From contig JBJOHO010000013.1 of NCBI GenBank assembly GCA_046047615.1, positions 48,285-112,284 of the forward strand: DNA of 64,000 nucleotides, written 5' to 3'. The stretch comes from ZC4RG30 sp046047615. GTDB taxonomy: Bacteria > Pseudomonadota > Gammaproteobacteria > Steroidobacterales > Steroidobacteraceae. The position numbers and the translations under genes are program-made. The notes under the pieces are model-generated. The model saw only the letters and a program-made list of their open reading frames with translations, was not told the DNA's origin and ran no database searches. Below are positions 8,884-17,634 of the stretch, piece by piece (within the stretch, counting starts at the first letter, position 1; each line of letters opens with the position of its first letter).

Positions 8884-11640
8884 GTGTTCCAGTTCCTGAC
8901 GCGTCTTTTCGGCAGCCGCAACGAGCGGATCCTGCGCGGCTTCGGGCGTTACGTCCGAGCGGCCGCCGAATTCGAGGCCGGCCTCAAAGCGCTGTCCGAT
9001 GCGGACCTCGGCGCGAAGACGGTGGCATTCCGGCAGCGCCTCCAGGACGGCGCGACCCTCGACGCCCTGCTGCCCGAGGCTTTCGCCGTGGTCCGCGAGG
9101 CCGCCAGCCGCGTCATGAAGATGCGCCACTTCGACGTGCAGCTCGTCGGCGGCATCACCCTCCACCAGGGCCGCATTGCTGAAATGCGCACCGGCGAGGG
9201 CAAGACCCTCATGGCGACCCTGCCGGCCTACCTCAACGCCCTCGACGGCAGCGGCGTGCACGTGGTCACGGTGAACGAGTACCTCGCGCAGCGCGACGCG
9301 GACTGGAACCGGCCGCTGTTCGCCTTCCTCGGCCTCACCGTCGGCGTGATCCGCGCCAACCAGTCGTCCGAGGAGAAGCGCGCGGCTTATGCCTGCGACA
9401 TCACCTATGGCACGAACAATGAGTTCGGCTTCGACTACCTGCGCGACAACCTGGCCTTCCGCCTCGAAGAGCGCGTGCAGCGCGGACTCTCCTTCGCGAT
9501 CGTCGACGAGGTCGATTCCATCCTGATCGACGAGGCCCGCACACCGCTGATCATCTCCGGGCCGGCGGAGGAGAGCGTCGAGCTCTACGGCCATATCAAC
9601 AAGCTGGTGCCCCGCCTCAAGCCCCAGAAAGAGGAAAACGGCGAAGGCGACTTCAGCGTCGACGAGAAGGCCAAGCAGGTCCACATCACCGAGGCCGGCC
9701 ACGAGCGCATCGAGGCGCTGATGGCCGAGAGCGGGTTGTTGCGCGAGGGCGAAAGCCTGTACGACGCGGCCAACATCCGCCTGATGCACCACCTCAACGC
9801 CGCGCTGCGGGCCCACAGCCTCTACCACCGCGACCGCGAGTACATCGTGCGCAACGGCGAGGTGATCATTGTCGACGAGTTCACCGGCCGCACCATGCAG
9901 GGCCGCCGGTGGTCCGACGGCCTCCACCAGGCGGTCGAGGCCAAGGAAGGTGTGCGCGTCCGCGAGGAAAACCAGACCGTCGCCTCGATCACCTTCCAGA
10001 ACTACTTCCGGCTGTACAAGAAGCTCTCGGGCATGACCGGCACGGCCGACACCGAAGCGCCGGAGTTCCTGCAGATCTATGGCCTCGAGGTGGTGGTCAT
10101 CCCCACGCACCGGCCCATGGTCCGCAAGGACCAGCCGGATCTCGTCTACCTCAACCAGGAAGACAAGTACAAAGCGATCATCGAAGACATCAAGGACTGC
10201 GTGCAGCGCGCGCAGCCGGTGCTGGTGGGCACGACGTCGATCGAGACCTCGGAGTATCTCGCCGGGCTGCTGCGCCAGGACAACATCCCCCACGAAGTGC
10301 TCAATGCGAAGCAGCACGAGCGCGAGGCCCATATCGTGGCGCAGGCCGGCAAGCCCGGCGCGGTCACCATCGCCACCAACATGGCGGGCCGCGGCACCGA
10401 CATCCAGCTGGGCGGCAACTTCGAGGTCGAACTTGCCGACCTCGAAGCCGCCGGCGAAGCCGTCGACGAGGCGCACCGTGCCCGCCTGCGCGCCGTCTGG
10501 CAGCAACGCCACGATGACGTCGTCAAGTCCGGCGGACTGCACATCATCGGCACCGAGCGCCATGAGAGCCGCCGCATCGACAACCAGCTCCGCGGCCGTT
10601 CCGGACGCCAGGGCGACCCGGGCTCCAGCCGCTTCTACCTGTCGATGGAAGATACGCTCATGCGCATCTTCGGCGACCCGGCGCGCACGCAGCGGCTGCT
10701 GCAGATCGCGGGCATGAAGTCCGGCGAGGTGATCGAGTCCGGCATGCTGACGCGGCAGATCGAGAAGGCGCAGCGCAAGGTCGAGTCGCACAACTTCGAC
10801 ATCCGCAAGCAGCTGCTGCAGTTCGACGACGTCGCCAACGACCAGCGCAAGGTGGTCTACCAGCAGCGCACCGAAATCCTCGGTACCGAGGACCTGGTCG
10901 AGGCCGTCGCGAGCATCCGCGACGACGCCATCGATTCGGCGATCGCCCCGTTCGTGCCGGCGCAGGCCGGGCCTGGCGACTGGGATCTGGAGGGCATCAG
11001 CGAGGTCCTGCTGAAGGACTTCAACACGCGCGTCGATCCCAAGGCCTGGGTCGAGGAGAACCCCGAGATCGACGAGACCAGCTTCCGGCAGCGCCTGCGC
11101 GATGCCGCGTCCGGGTTCTACACCGCGAAGCGTGCGCGCATCGGCGCTGACATCATGCGGCAGGTCGAACGTGACGTCCTGCTGCGCATGCTCGACCAGC
11201 ACTGGCGCGAGCACCTGGCGGCGATGGATTACCTGCGCCAGGGCATCCATCTGCGCGGCTACGCGCAGAAGGACTACCGCTACGAATACAAGCGTGAAGC
11301 CTTCGAGCTGTTCCAGGCCATGCTGGAGCGCGTCAAGCACGACACCGCATCGATGCTCGCCCGCGTCGAGATCCGCTCCCAGGAGGAGATCGACCGCGAG
11401 GAAGCCGAGCAGCGCGAGCGTCTGCTGCGGGCCTTGCAGGCACAGCATGCGGAAGCGCAGTCGGCGCTCGCGCTGGGTGACGTGGTCGATGCAGGCTTCG
11501 GCGCGCCCACAGGGGGTGCGCAGGCGGCGGCTGACGCCGGCCAGCCGTTCCGCAACAGCGACCGCAAGGTGGGCCGCAACGAGCCCTGCCCCTGCGGTTC
11601 AGGGAAGAAGTTCAAGCAGTGCCACGGCGTTCTTGAGTAG
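8884..11640 (+). CDS. secA: preprotein translocase ATPase SecA
   Basis: SecA is the cytoplasmic motor that drives proteins through SecYEG. The 918-residue protein shows Walker A MRTGEGKT, the DEVDSILIDEARTPLIISG helicase block, TNMAGRGTDIQLGGN, GTERHESRRIDNQLRGR and the C-terminal zinc-binding tail CPCGSGKKFKQCH (SecB/ribosome contact). The start is GTG at 8884 with AAGGA seven bases upstream. In E. coli the next gene is mutT; here mutT lies 7 kb further on, beyond seven accessory genes. Confidence 0.98.
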   Translation: MFQFLTRLFGSRNERILRGFGRYVRAAAEFEAGLKALSDADLGAKTVAFRQRLQDGATLDALLPEAFAVVREAASRVMKMRHFDVQLVGGITLHQGRIAEMRTGEGKTLMATLPAYLNALDGSGVHVVTVNEYLAQRDADWNRPLFAFLGLTVGVIRANQSSEEKRAAYACDITYGTNNEFGFDYLRDNLAFRLEERVQRGLSFAIVDEVDSILIDEARTPLIISGPAEESVELYGHINKLVPRLKPQKEENGEGDFSVDEKAKQVHITEAGHERIEALMAESGLLREGESLYDAANIRLMHHLNAALRAHSLYHRDREYIVRNGEVIIVDEFTGRTMQGRRWSDGLHQAVEAKEGVRVREENQTVASITFQNYFRLYKKLSGMTGTADTEAPEFLQIYGLEVVVIPTHRPMVRKDQPDLVYLNQEDKYKAIIEDIKDCVQRAQPVLVGTTSIETSEYLAGLLRQDNIPHEVLNAKQHEREAHIVAQAGKPGAVTIATNMAGRGTDIQLGGNFEVELADLEAAGEAVDEAHRARLRAVWQQRHDDVVKSGGLHIIGTERHESRRIDNQLRGRSGRQGDPGSSRFYLSMEDTLMRIFGDPARTQRLLQIAGMKSGEVIESGMLTRQIEKAQRKVESHNFDIRKQLLQFDDVANDQRKVVYQQRTEILGTEDLVEAVASIRDDAIDSAIAPFVPAQAGPGDWDLEGISEVLLKDFNTRVDPKAWVEENPEIDETSFRQRLRDAASGFYTAKRARIGADIMRQVERDVLLRMLDQHWREHLAAMDYLRQGIHLRGYAQKDYRYEYKREAFELFQAMLERVKHDTASMLARVEIRSQEEIDREEAEQRERLLRALQAQHAEAQSALALGDVVDAGFGAPTGGAQAAADAGQPFRNSDRKVGRNEPCPCGSGKKFKQCHGVLE

Positions 11641-11667
11641 CGCCCCGCAGGGCGGCACGTAGGGTCA

Positions 11668-13368
11668 ATGACCACGCCGGCGAACCTGCAGTTCGGTCTC
11701 GAAGATCGACCGTCCCCGGGTTCACTGCTGCTGCTGGGTTTGCAGCATGTGGTCGTGAACACCTCGGGTTGGCTGGTGTTGGTGGCCGTCATGACCGCCA
11801 TCGGCAGCGATGTCCGGACGGTTGAAAGCCTGTTGCGCATGGGCATGGTCGCCGTGGCCTTCGGCACCGTTCTCCAGGTCCAGCGGCGGTTTCCATCTCT
11901 GGGTTCGGGCTATCTGTGTCCCCCTGTCGCCGGTCCTGCTTACGCCTCGGTGACCGTGCTTGCCGGGCAGGGTGCGGGACTCCCCGCCGTGTTCGGCATG
12001 ACAGCCCTCGCGGGCTTGGCCGAAACTGCCGTCGCACGCTGGCTGCCACGCCTGCGTTCAGCCTTTCCGCCTGAAGTCGTTGGCACCGTGATGACCATGG
12101 TGGGCTTCAGCATGCTGCCCTTCGCCCTGCCGCGACTGCTGGGCACCACTCCCGGTTCGGCCGTCAACGGCACGGAATTCGCCATTGGCGCGGTCACGCT
12201 GGTCGTGATGCTGGGCTGCTCGGTGTGGGGCCGTGGTGCCGTACGGCTGTACCAGATCCTGATCGCCATCGGCGCAGGCCTGCTGGCCACGAAGTGGTGG
12301 GGCCAGGATCTGCAGCCCCTGCAGCGCGTCATTGCCGACCGGGCGTGGTTCGGGTTGCCCGAGCGGGTGCCGGGAGGCATGGCCTTCGAACCAGACCTTC
12401 TGGTCCCGTTTTTCTTGGCGATGCTGGCCTCCAGCCTGAAGGGCATCGGTGACCTGACCCTGTGCCAGCGGATCAATGACAGCCGCTGGACCCGCGCCGA
12501 CCTGCCGTCGGTCTCCGGCGGGCTGACGGCATCGGGGCTCACCACCTTCTTCGCCGGCGCCCTTGGGGCGATGGGCCACAGCACGTCTTCCAGCAATGTC
12601 GGCTTGTCGCTGGCGACCGGCGCGACCAGCCGTGTCATCGGTTACAGCATGGGGGCGCTTCTGCTCGCCATCGCCTGCATGCCCAAGGTTGCCGCAGCCT
12701 TCGCCGGCCTGCCGCAGCCGATCATGGGGTCGATCCTCATGTATGCCGCGTGCTTCATGATCGTGGCGGGGCTGCAGATGATCACCTCGCGGTTGCTCGA
12801 TGCGCGCCGCACGCTGGTGGTTGGCATTTCGCTGTCTGCCGGCCTGGCCGTATATCTCGTGCCGGACCTCGCCGAGGCAGCGCCCCGGTTCCTGATGCCG
12901 GCGCTGACGTCGTCCGTTGCCAGTTGCGCTCTTGTCGCCGTGGTCTTGCACCTGGTCACGCGGATCGGCATTGCCCAGACGGATAGTGCCGCCTACGACA
13001 GCAGCCAGGACAACTATGCGGCCTGCCGTGAACAAGTGGCGCGCTTCGGCGCGCGCGTTGCCGCAGCCCGGGAGGGCGTCGCCGCCGCGCAGGACGCGCT
13101 GGCCACCGCGCTGGATGCCTTGCGGATGCTGCCGCGCAAGGAGGCGGTGCAGGTGCGCCTCTGGAGCGACACTTATGCGTTGGGCGTCGACATCGACTAC
13201 AGCGGACCTGTACTCCCCTTGCCGACGGCAGCGCCGGGTGCCGAGCAGGTGCTGGAGTCGGATGCCTCAGCCCTGGAACTGGCTGGGTACCTGTTGCGCC
13301 GCAAGGCCGGCGCGATCAGCCAGACCGAAGGAGACGGCCGGCACGGCCTGCGGATGCGCTGGGACTGA
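11668..13368 (+). CDS. NCS2-family purine/pyrimidine permease with C-terminal soluble extension
   Basis: A proton-coupled nucleobase symporter of the NCS2 (uracil/xanthine permease) family. The opening LLLLGLQHVVV, many hydrophobic segments up to about residue 430, and the motif SNVGLSLATGATSRVIG support this. Ordinary members end soon after the last membrane helix, but this protein continues for about 130 residues to 566. The extra part begins with a long Ala-rich helix (about 455-490) and a beta-rich region around LWSDTYALGVDIDYSG; I do not recognise it. The substrate cannot be told. It starts 27 bases after secA on the same strand and converges with the next gene. Confidence 0.85.
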   Translation: MTTPANLQFGLEDRPSPGSLLLLGLQHVVVNTSGWLVLVAVMTAIGSDVRTVESLLRMGMVAVAFGTVLQVQRRFPSLGSGYLCPPVAGPAYASVTVLAGQGAGLPAVFGMTALAGLAETAVARWLPRLRSAFPPEVVGTVMTMVGFSMLPFALPRLLGTTPGSAVNGTEFAIGAVTLVVMLGCSVWGRGAVRLYQILIAIGAGLLATKWWGQDLQPLQRVIADRAWFGLPERVPGGMAFEPDLLVPFFLAMLASSLKGIGDLTLCQRINDSRWTRADLPSVSGGLTASGLTTFFAGALGAMGHSTSSSNVGLSLATGATSRVIGYSMGALLLAIACMPKVAAAFAGLPQPIMGSILMYAACFMIVAGLQMITSRLLDARRTLVVGISLSAGLAVYLVPDLAEAAPRFLMPALTSSVASCALVAVVLHLVTRIGIAQTDSAAYDSSQDNYAACREQVARFGARVAAAREGVAAAQDALATALDALRMLPRKEAVQVRLWSDTYALGVDIDYSGPVLPLPTAAPGAEQVLESDASALELAGYLLRRKAGAISQTEGDGRHGLRMRWD

Positions 13369-13385
13369 CGCTGGCCCGTCAGCGT
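13368..13385. terminator. possible small bidirectional hairpin between convergent genes
   Basis: ACGCTG and CAGCGT pair across a 6-base loop, spanning the stop codons of the permease and of the leftward gene at 13379. The stem is short and has no clear T-run on either side, so it is only a candidate. Confidence 0.25.
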
Positions 13386-14350
13386 TCCACCAACTCCCGG
13401 TAGGTCCGGTAGTGGTGGATCGCGAAACCGCCAAAGGCGGCATCGTCCTCGAAGGCAGCTGTCGTCGCCGCCAACGCGCGTTCCAGATCCTCGTTGGCCA
13501 GATGACGGAACGTCACCTTCGGCAGTTCGCCCGGTCCCGTTTCCAGACCAATGACCACGCGCCGACCGGCAGCGCGGGCGGCATCGAGGTTCGCCCGCGC
13601 ATGGGCGATGATGCCGTCGCTGCCGCCGGCCTGGTTGCGGTAGTCCATGATGGCCACGTAATCGAGCACGCCCACCACGTGCGCGATCGCAGTGGTGTCC
13701 GTGCCGCGCCAGTCCAGCCGGAACCCATCGAGCCAGAAGGGGATCGCGGCGCCGATCGGCAGATCCGCCTGGCCGCTGGCATCGCGCAGTGCCGTGATGG
13801 CGGCCGCCATGTCGAGGAACTGGGCCATCAGCGCGTTCCGCTCCGTACGCCACCGTGGCAAGGCATGCGGTTCGATGTCCAGATGCACGGCGTCGAAATG
13901 CTCGCTGGGATCTGCACCTGCCGCGTTGAAGTCGAGAACGCGCTTCACCATGGCGAGCGCTGCGCCTCGCTTCTCCGGGAGCACGTATTCCTGTGTCCTG
14001 AGGTAGGCAGAGCCCAGCAGCGCCTCGACACGCAGGCCCGCCGCATGAAGGCGACGCAGCAGGCGGCGGTAGAGCGCGGGGTCCTCGACCAGCGGGTTGC
14101 GGCCACCGAAGGCATCGGCATAGAGGTACAGCGTGTGGATCCGCCGTTCCTGCGCGAAGGACAGCGCCGCGGCCGCAGCCTCTGGCGAGTCCAGCATGCT
14201 GAAACTGTCTGCTTCCCAGACCCAGATTGCGCGTGGTCCCGCCTGCATGCCGGCGGGGCTGGCAGGGGCGGCCTGCGCAACCGCCCAGCCCGCCAGCCAG
14301 GGCAGCACGAGACATTTCAGGGCGGAACGGCGCATGGCGAACACGGTCAT
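13379..14350 (-). CDS. secreted TIM-barrel-like (glycoside-hydrolase-like) protein
   Basis: A 323-residue exported protein: a signal peptide (about residues 1-28, ending AVAQA) precedes a repeating strand/helix pattern. Visible segments include RAIWVWEADSF, HTLYLYADAFGG, FDAVHLDIEPHALP (candidate acidic catalytic pair), DYVAIMDYRNQA and RVVIGLETG, which resemble the beta-strand ends of a TIM barrel in distant glycosidase families. I cannot name a family or substrate. Its ATG overlaps the stop of the LtaS-like gene upstream (ATGA), so the two are co-translated and probably act on the same envelope polymer. That link is inference. Confidence 0.7.
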   Translation of the reverse strand: MTVFAMRRSALKCLVLPWLAGWAVAQAAPASPAGMQAGPRAIWVWEADSFSMLDSPEAAAAALSFAQERRIHTLYLYADAFGGRNPLVEDPALYRRLLRRLHAAGLRVEALLGSAYLRTQEYVLPEKRGAALAMVKRVLDFNAAGADPSEHFDAVHLDIEPHALPRWRTERNALMAQFLDMAAAITALRDASGQADLPIGAAIPFWLDGFRLDWRGTDTTAIAHVVGVLDYVAIMDYRNQAGGSDGIIAHARANLDAARAAGRRVVIGLETGPGELPKVTFRHLANEDLERALAATTAAFEDDAAFGGFAIHHYRTYRELVER

Positions 14351-16701
14351 GGCGTACTGATCTCCACGGGAATGCCGAAGCGGCCTTCGCCCACACGCTT
14401 GCCGTTGTCCGGGGCGACCAGCAGCACGGCCAGGGTATAGCGGCCTGGTGCCAGGCCGCCGGTCTGCACCGTCAGGGCGGACTGCAGCATGCTGCCGCCG
14501 TCGGCGCGCAGCGATGGACCGTAGGTTTCGCTGGCCTCGTGCCCATCAGGCGCCAGCAGCACGGCGACCGGCTGGACGCGGGGGCCGGCCTCGCTGCCGG
14601 TGTTGTGGATCTCGAAGCGCAGCTCAAGGGCACTCGAGCCATCGGCCACCTCGACCTGCAAGGCCTGGACGGACAGACGCGGGGGGCCGGAAACGCTCTT
14701 CAGTGTGGAACGCACGGCCACTGGACGGGCCGGCCCCTGTCGCGGGGCAGAGGTGTCGTGCCGCGCCTGCCGGGCGTAGCGCGCGTTCACTGACTCGAAC
14801 TGGCGCAGCAGTTGCTGCAAGCCGCCCAGCCGTTCCGGATCGTCGCTGCGTTCCGTGCGCAGGTCCGGTCCGACCCGGTGCAGGCGACCGCGCGTCAGAT
14901 AGCCCCCGTGCGCCACCAGCTCCACCGGATCGACCTTGGTCGGTTTGAGGGGTACGGGTGTCTGCTGGTCGAAGCCTGTGCGTGTGTCGATCGGCGCGCC
15001 CAGCCACGGCACGGCGCCGGGCAGGGGCGTCCCGTAATGCTTGGCGTACATCGCTGCCAGGCTGGGCAGCACGTCGAAATGCGAAGCGACGGCCGCCATG
15101 CGTCGCGGCGCAGCGACCATGGGCGAGGCGATCACGAACGGCACGTGGTGGCGGTCCAGCCTGTCCCGCAACGGCAGCTCGACCAGGCGATGGTCACCGG
15201 TGATGATGAGCAGGGTGTCTTTCCAGGCCGGATGGCGGCGCAGGGCTTCGACGTAGTGGCGCAATGCGTCGTCCGTGTAGAGGACGGCGGCGAAGATGCG
15301 TGCATGGCGTCGCCACGGCTCACGCCGGTCTGCGGGGATGCCCAGTGCGTCCAGACGCCGCTCGACGCGCTGCAGCCACGCTGCCTGTCCCGGGTAGCGG
15401 TAGGGCTCGTGCATCGAGATCGTCAGGATCACGTCGGCGAACCGCGCGTCGGCATCGGTCGGCAGCACCTGGGCTGCGACCTGGAACAATGTTGCGTCGT
15501 CGAATCCGACCGGCTCCGCCTTGCCGGCGCCAGGCGGAAAACCATGACGGTCGATCACTGCGGAGATGCCGCGCAACTCGAGATAGTGGCGTTGCTGGTC
15601 GAAGCTGGCATCGGTGCCGGTGATGAAACGCGTGCGGTAACCCTGTGCAGCCAGCAGGCTGAGAAGGTCAGGGTGTGATGGCATCTGGGCGCCGAGCTCC
15701 AGGAAGCCTTGGTCGGCGAACGGCAAGGAACCCAGCAGTGAGGGCAGCACACCAAACGTGCGACCCTGCGGCGCCAGGAAGTTGTCCCAGGTCAGGCCGT
15801 CGCGCGCGAGTTCATCCAGGAACGGCGTGAAGCTGCCGAACTCCGCGCCGGGGCCCGAGAAGGCCCGGCCCAGGCCCTCGACGATCACGATCACCAGGTT
15901 GGGTGGACGATCCACGGGCAGCCTGAGCAGCGCCCCAAGGCTGTCGGTCGGGTCGGGTGCATGCTCGAAGGGCGCCGCCTGGGCGGCCACATTGGCAAGG
16001 GCAGGCCAGGGCCGGACGGCTTCCGGTCCCGTGCGCGGGTCCGCCGGCGTGCCCCGCGTCGCGTCGCCGACTGCGGAGCGTGGCAGCAGGTGGCGACCCA
16101 CGTTGCCAGCGAAATGGGCGAGCTTGTCCACGCGCCGGGAGCGGTCGTACTCGGACTCCCCTGGCAAAACGCTCCAGTCGGCAGGCAGCCACAGCGATAC
16201 CGCGCCCGCAGCCACAGGCAACAGTCCCCAGCTGCGGGTGGCGGTCACCGGTGCGCGCGGAACGCAGGCCATGGCCGTTGCAATGACCAGCCCGCAAGCC
16301 AGGACCCAGTACCCCTCCACGGCCAGGCTCCCCGCCGTGGACTGATAGATGTCCGTCAGCGAATACGTCAGCAGGTCGGCGCCCAAGGGCGTGCCGGACA
16401 CCAGGAAATATTGCACCAGGGCGAAGCGCATCAGGCCCAGCACGCCGATGGCGAGGGTCGCGGCCCACCACCGTGGCCGGCCTGCGGGCAGCAGCTGGAT
16501 CAGGACCGCCAGAGCGGACAGTGCCGGCAGGGCACGCAGCAGGGTCCACACGTCCTCAAGGAGGGCGGCCAGCCACCACGCCAGGCTGGCACCGGCTGTC
16601 CCGGCCTGCGGCTGGGTCAGCCACAGTTCCACAGGCGGCAGCAGCAGCCATGGCAGGGCCAGTGCTGGCAGCCACCGTAGCGATGAGCGCAGGAATGCCA
16701 C
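14347..16701 (-). CDS. LTA-synthase-like (sulfatase superfamily) envelope transferase
   Basis: A 784-residue inner-membrane protein related to phosphoglycerol and phosphoethanolamine transferases. The N-terminal 175 residues contain about five hydrophobic segments; the periplasmic catalytic domain spans about 265-570. The metal and nucleophile positions are recognisable: Glu275 in VIVEGLG, Thr315 in LAPQGRTFGVLPSLLGSLP, SMHEPY, and Asp503-His504 in ITGDHR. A C-terminal region (about 660-784) looks like an Ig-like or beta-sandwich domain. The nucleophile is Thr, as in LtaS, so it should not need formylglycine. Start GTG 16701. The acceptor is unknown; periplasmic glucans or a glycan are plausible. 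Confidence 0.82.
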   Translation of the reverse strand: MAFLRSSLRWLPALALPWLLLPPVELWLTQPQAGTAGASLAWWLAALLEDVWTLLRALPALSALAVLIQLLPAGRPRWWAATLAIGVLGLMRFALVQYFLVSGTPLGADLLTYSLTDIYQSTAGSLAVEGYWVLACGLVIATAMACVPRAPVTATRSWGLLPVAAGAVSLWLPADWSVLPGESEYDRSRRVDKLAHFAGNVGRHLLPRSAVGDATRGTPADPRTGPEAVRPWPALANVAAQAAPFEHAPDPTDSLGALLRLPVDRPPNLVIVIVEGLGRAFSGPGAEFGSFTPFLDELARDGLTWDNFLAPQGRTFGVLPSLLGSLPFADQGFLELGAQMPSHPDLLSLLAAQGYRTRFITGTDASFDQQRHYLELRGISAVIDRHGFPPGAGKAEPVGFDDATLFQVAAQVLPTDADARFADVILTISMHEPYRYPGQAAWLQRVERRLDALGIPADRREPWRRHARIFAAVLYTDDALRHYVEALRRHPAWKDTLLIITGDHRLVELPLRDRLDRHHVPFVIASPMVAAPRRMAAVASHFDVLPSLAAMYAKHYGTPLPGAVPWLGAPIDTRTGFDQQTPVPLKPTKVDPVELVAHGGYLTRGRLHRVGPDLRTERSDDPERLGGLQQLLRQFESVNARYARQARHDTSAPRQGPARPVAVRSTLKSVSGPPRLSVQALQVEVADGSSALELRFEIHNTGSEAGPRVQPVAVLLAPDGHEASETYGPSLRADGGSMLQSALTVQTGGLAPGRYTLAVLLVAPDNGKRVGEGRFGIPVEISTP

Positions 16702-16743
16702 CGCGCAGATGCTAGCGCAGAGGATGTTGAACGATCGTGACCG

Positions 16744-17076
16744 TCAGCGCAGGTGGGAAAGGGGCGATGGCCATGCACGCCGCGTGAACTGGACGAACAG
16801 CATGCCCAGCAGCGGCAGCACCACGACTATGCGCGGATTGAGGCTCCAGGCCAGCGCCAGCTGGCCATGGAGGGCGGCCACGGTGGCACGCGTCAGGCCA
16901 CAGCCCCAGCACTCAACGCCCAGCAGGGCCGTGAACAGGCAGGGCGGCGAAACCTCGAGCAGCCAGTGTGGCACGAACACTGCCGCGAGCCCGGCCAGGA
17001 CCAGCGCAGCCCACAGCGCGCGGTCCACAGCCAAGCCGCGGCCAGGCTTACTTGCGGAGCGGGCGGCCCTGCGCAT
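16744..17076 (-). CDS. DUF2752 membrane protein
   Basis: A 110-residue protein with two or three hydrophobic segments and the family hallmark CWGCGLTRA at about residue 56, preceded by SPPCLFTALLG. DUF2752 proteins have no settled function. Its first 29 bases overlap the end of the TM2-domain gene on the same strand, a pairing often seen for these two families, so they are probably co-expressed. Confidence 0.75.
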   Translation of the reverse strand: MRRAARSASKPGRGLAVDRALWAALVLAGLAAVFVPHWLLEVSPPCLFTALLGVECWGCGLTRATVAALHGQLALAWSLNPRIVVVLPLLGMLFVQFTRRAWPSPLSHLR

Positions 17077-17371
17077 CGGTGTACGAGCCGACCAGGATCA
17101 TGATGAAGTCGATCAGCGCCCAAATCCCGCAACCGCCGAAGGTCAGCAGCTGCGCGACGCCGATGCCGATGTGGCCCGTGTAGAAGCGGTGCACCCCGAA
17201 GACGCCCAGGAAGAAGCAGAGCAGCACGGCCGGCAGCCATTCCTTGTCCGACACATTGGCCGGATTGACGTTGGACGCCACTACGGCCGCTCCGTTGACC
17301 GGTACGCCGCACTTGACGCAGACGACGGCCTTCTCATTGACCTCTGAACCGCAGGACTGGCAAAACGGCAT
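17048..17371 (-). CDS. zinc-ribbon TM2-domain membrane protein
   Basis: A 107-residue protein with an N-terminal zinc ribbon (CQSCG and CVKCG at about residues 4-22) and a C-terminal TM2 domain made of two hydrophobic helices with the signature FFLGVFGVHRFYTGHIGIG. The ATG at 17371 has a strong GGGAGAAG just upstream. Molecular function is unknown for the family. It overlaps the DUF2752 gene by 29 bases. Confidence 0.82.
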   Translation of the reverse strand: MPFCQSCGSEVNEKAVVCVKCGVPVNGAAVVASNVNPANVSDKEWLPAVLLCFFLGVFGVHRFYTGHIGIGVAQLLTFGGCGIWALIDFIMILVGSYTDAQGRPLRK

Positions 17372-17433
17372 GGATTCTTCTCCCTGTTGATGGACGGCGC
17401 CGACAGGCCGTCAAGGCGGAGTAGGATGCCACG

Positions 17434-17619
17434 TCATGGCTTGTCCTTGCGTCCGCGTGACCCCTGCGCGGCGGAGGGGCCTCGCCGTCGTGCCACGGCC
17501 TCGCGCAGCAGATACTCGACTTGCCCGTTGGTGCTGCGCAATTCCGCGGCGGCGAGCCTTTCGATCTCGTCCCAGAGTGCTGCGTCGATGCGCAGCAGGA
17601 AACGTTTGCGCTCAGCCAC
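17434..17619 (-). CDS. Arc-like ribbon-helix-helix protein
   Basis: A 61-residue basic protein. The strand RKRFLLRID is followed by two helices (ALWDEIERLAAAELRS and NGQVEYLLREAVARR), the ribbon-helix-helix arrangement of Arc-type DNA-binding proteins. The start is GTG at 17619, 15 bases after the SPFH gene stop, so the two are in one transcript. It might regulate its own operon; the target is unknown. Confidence 0.75.
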   Translation of the reverse strand: MAERKRFLLRIDAALWDEIERLAAAELRSTNGQVEYLLREAVARRRGPSAAQGSRGRKDKP

Positions 17620-17634
17620 CGCAGGCCCTGCAGG

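Noticed and set aside
8848..11448. Long open frame on the minus strand opposite secA (866 codons); similar ones opposite ddlB-ftsA (2029-4518), clpB (46654-49248) and ftsA (3851-5209).
   Set aside because: These are shadows produced by high GC and third-position bias. Their translations are low-complexity and show no domains, while the opposite strand encodes highly conserved proteins.
17393..17412. GACGGC/GCCGTC stem between the Arc-like and TM2 genes as an intrinsic terminator.
   Set aside because: Short stem with no T-run, so it does not qualify; the genes may still be co-transcribed.
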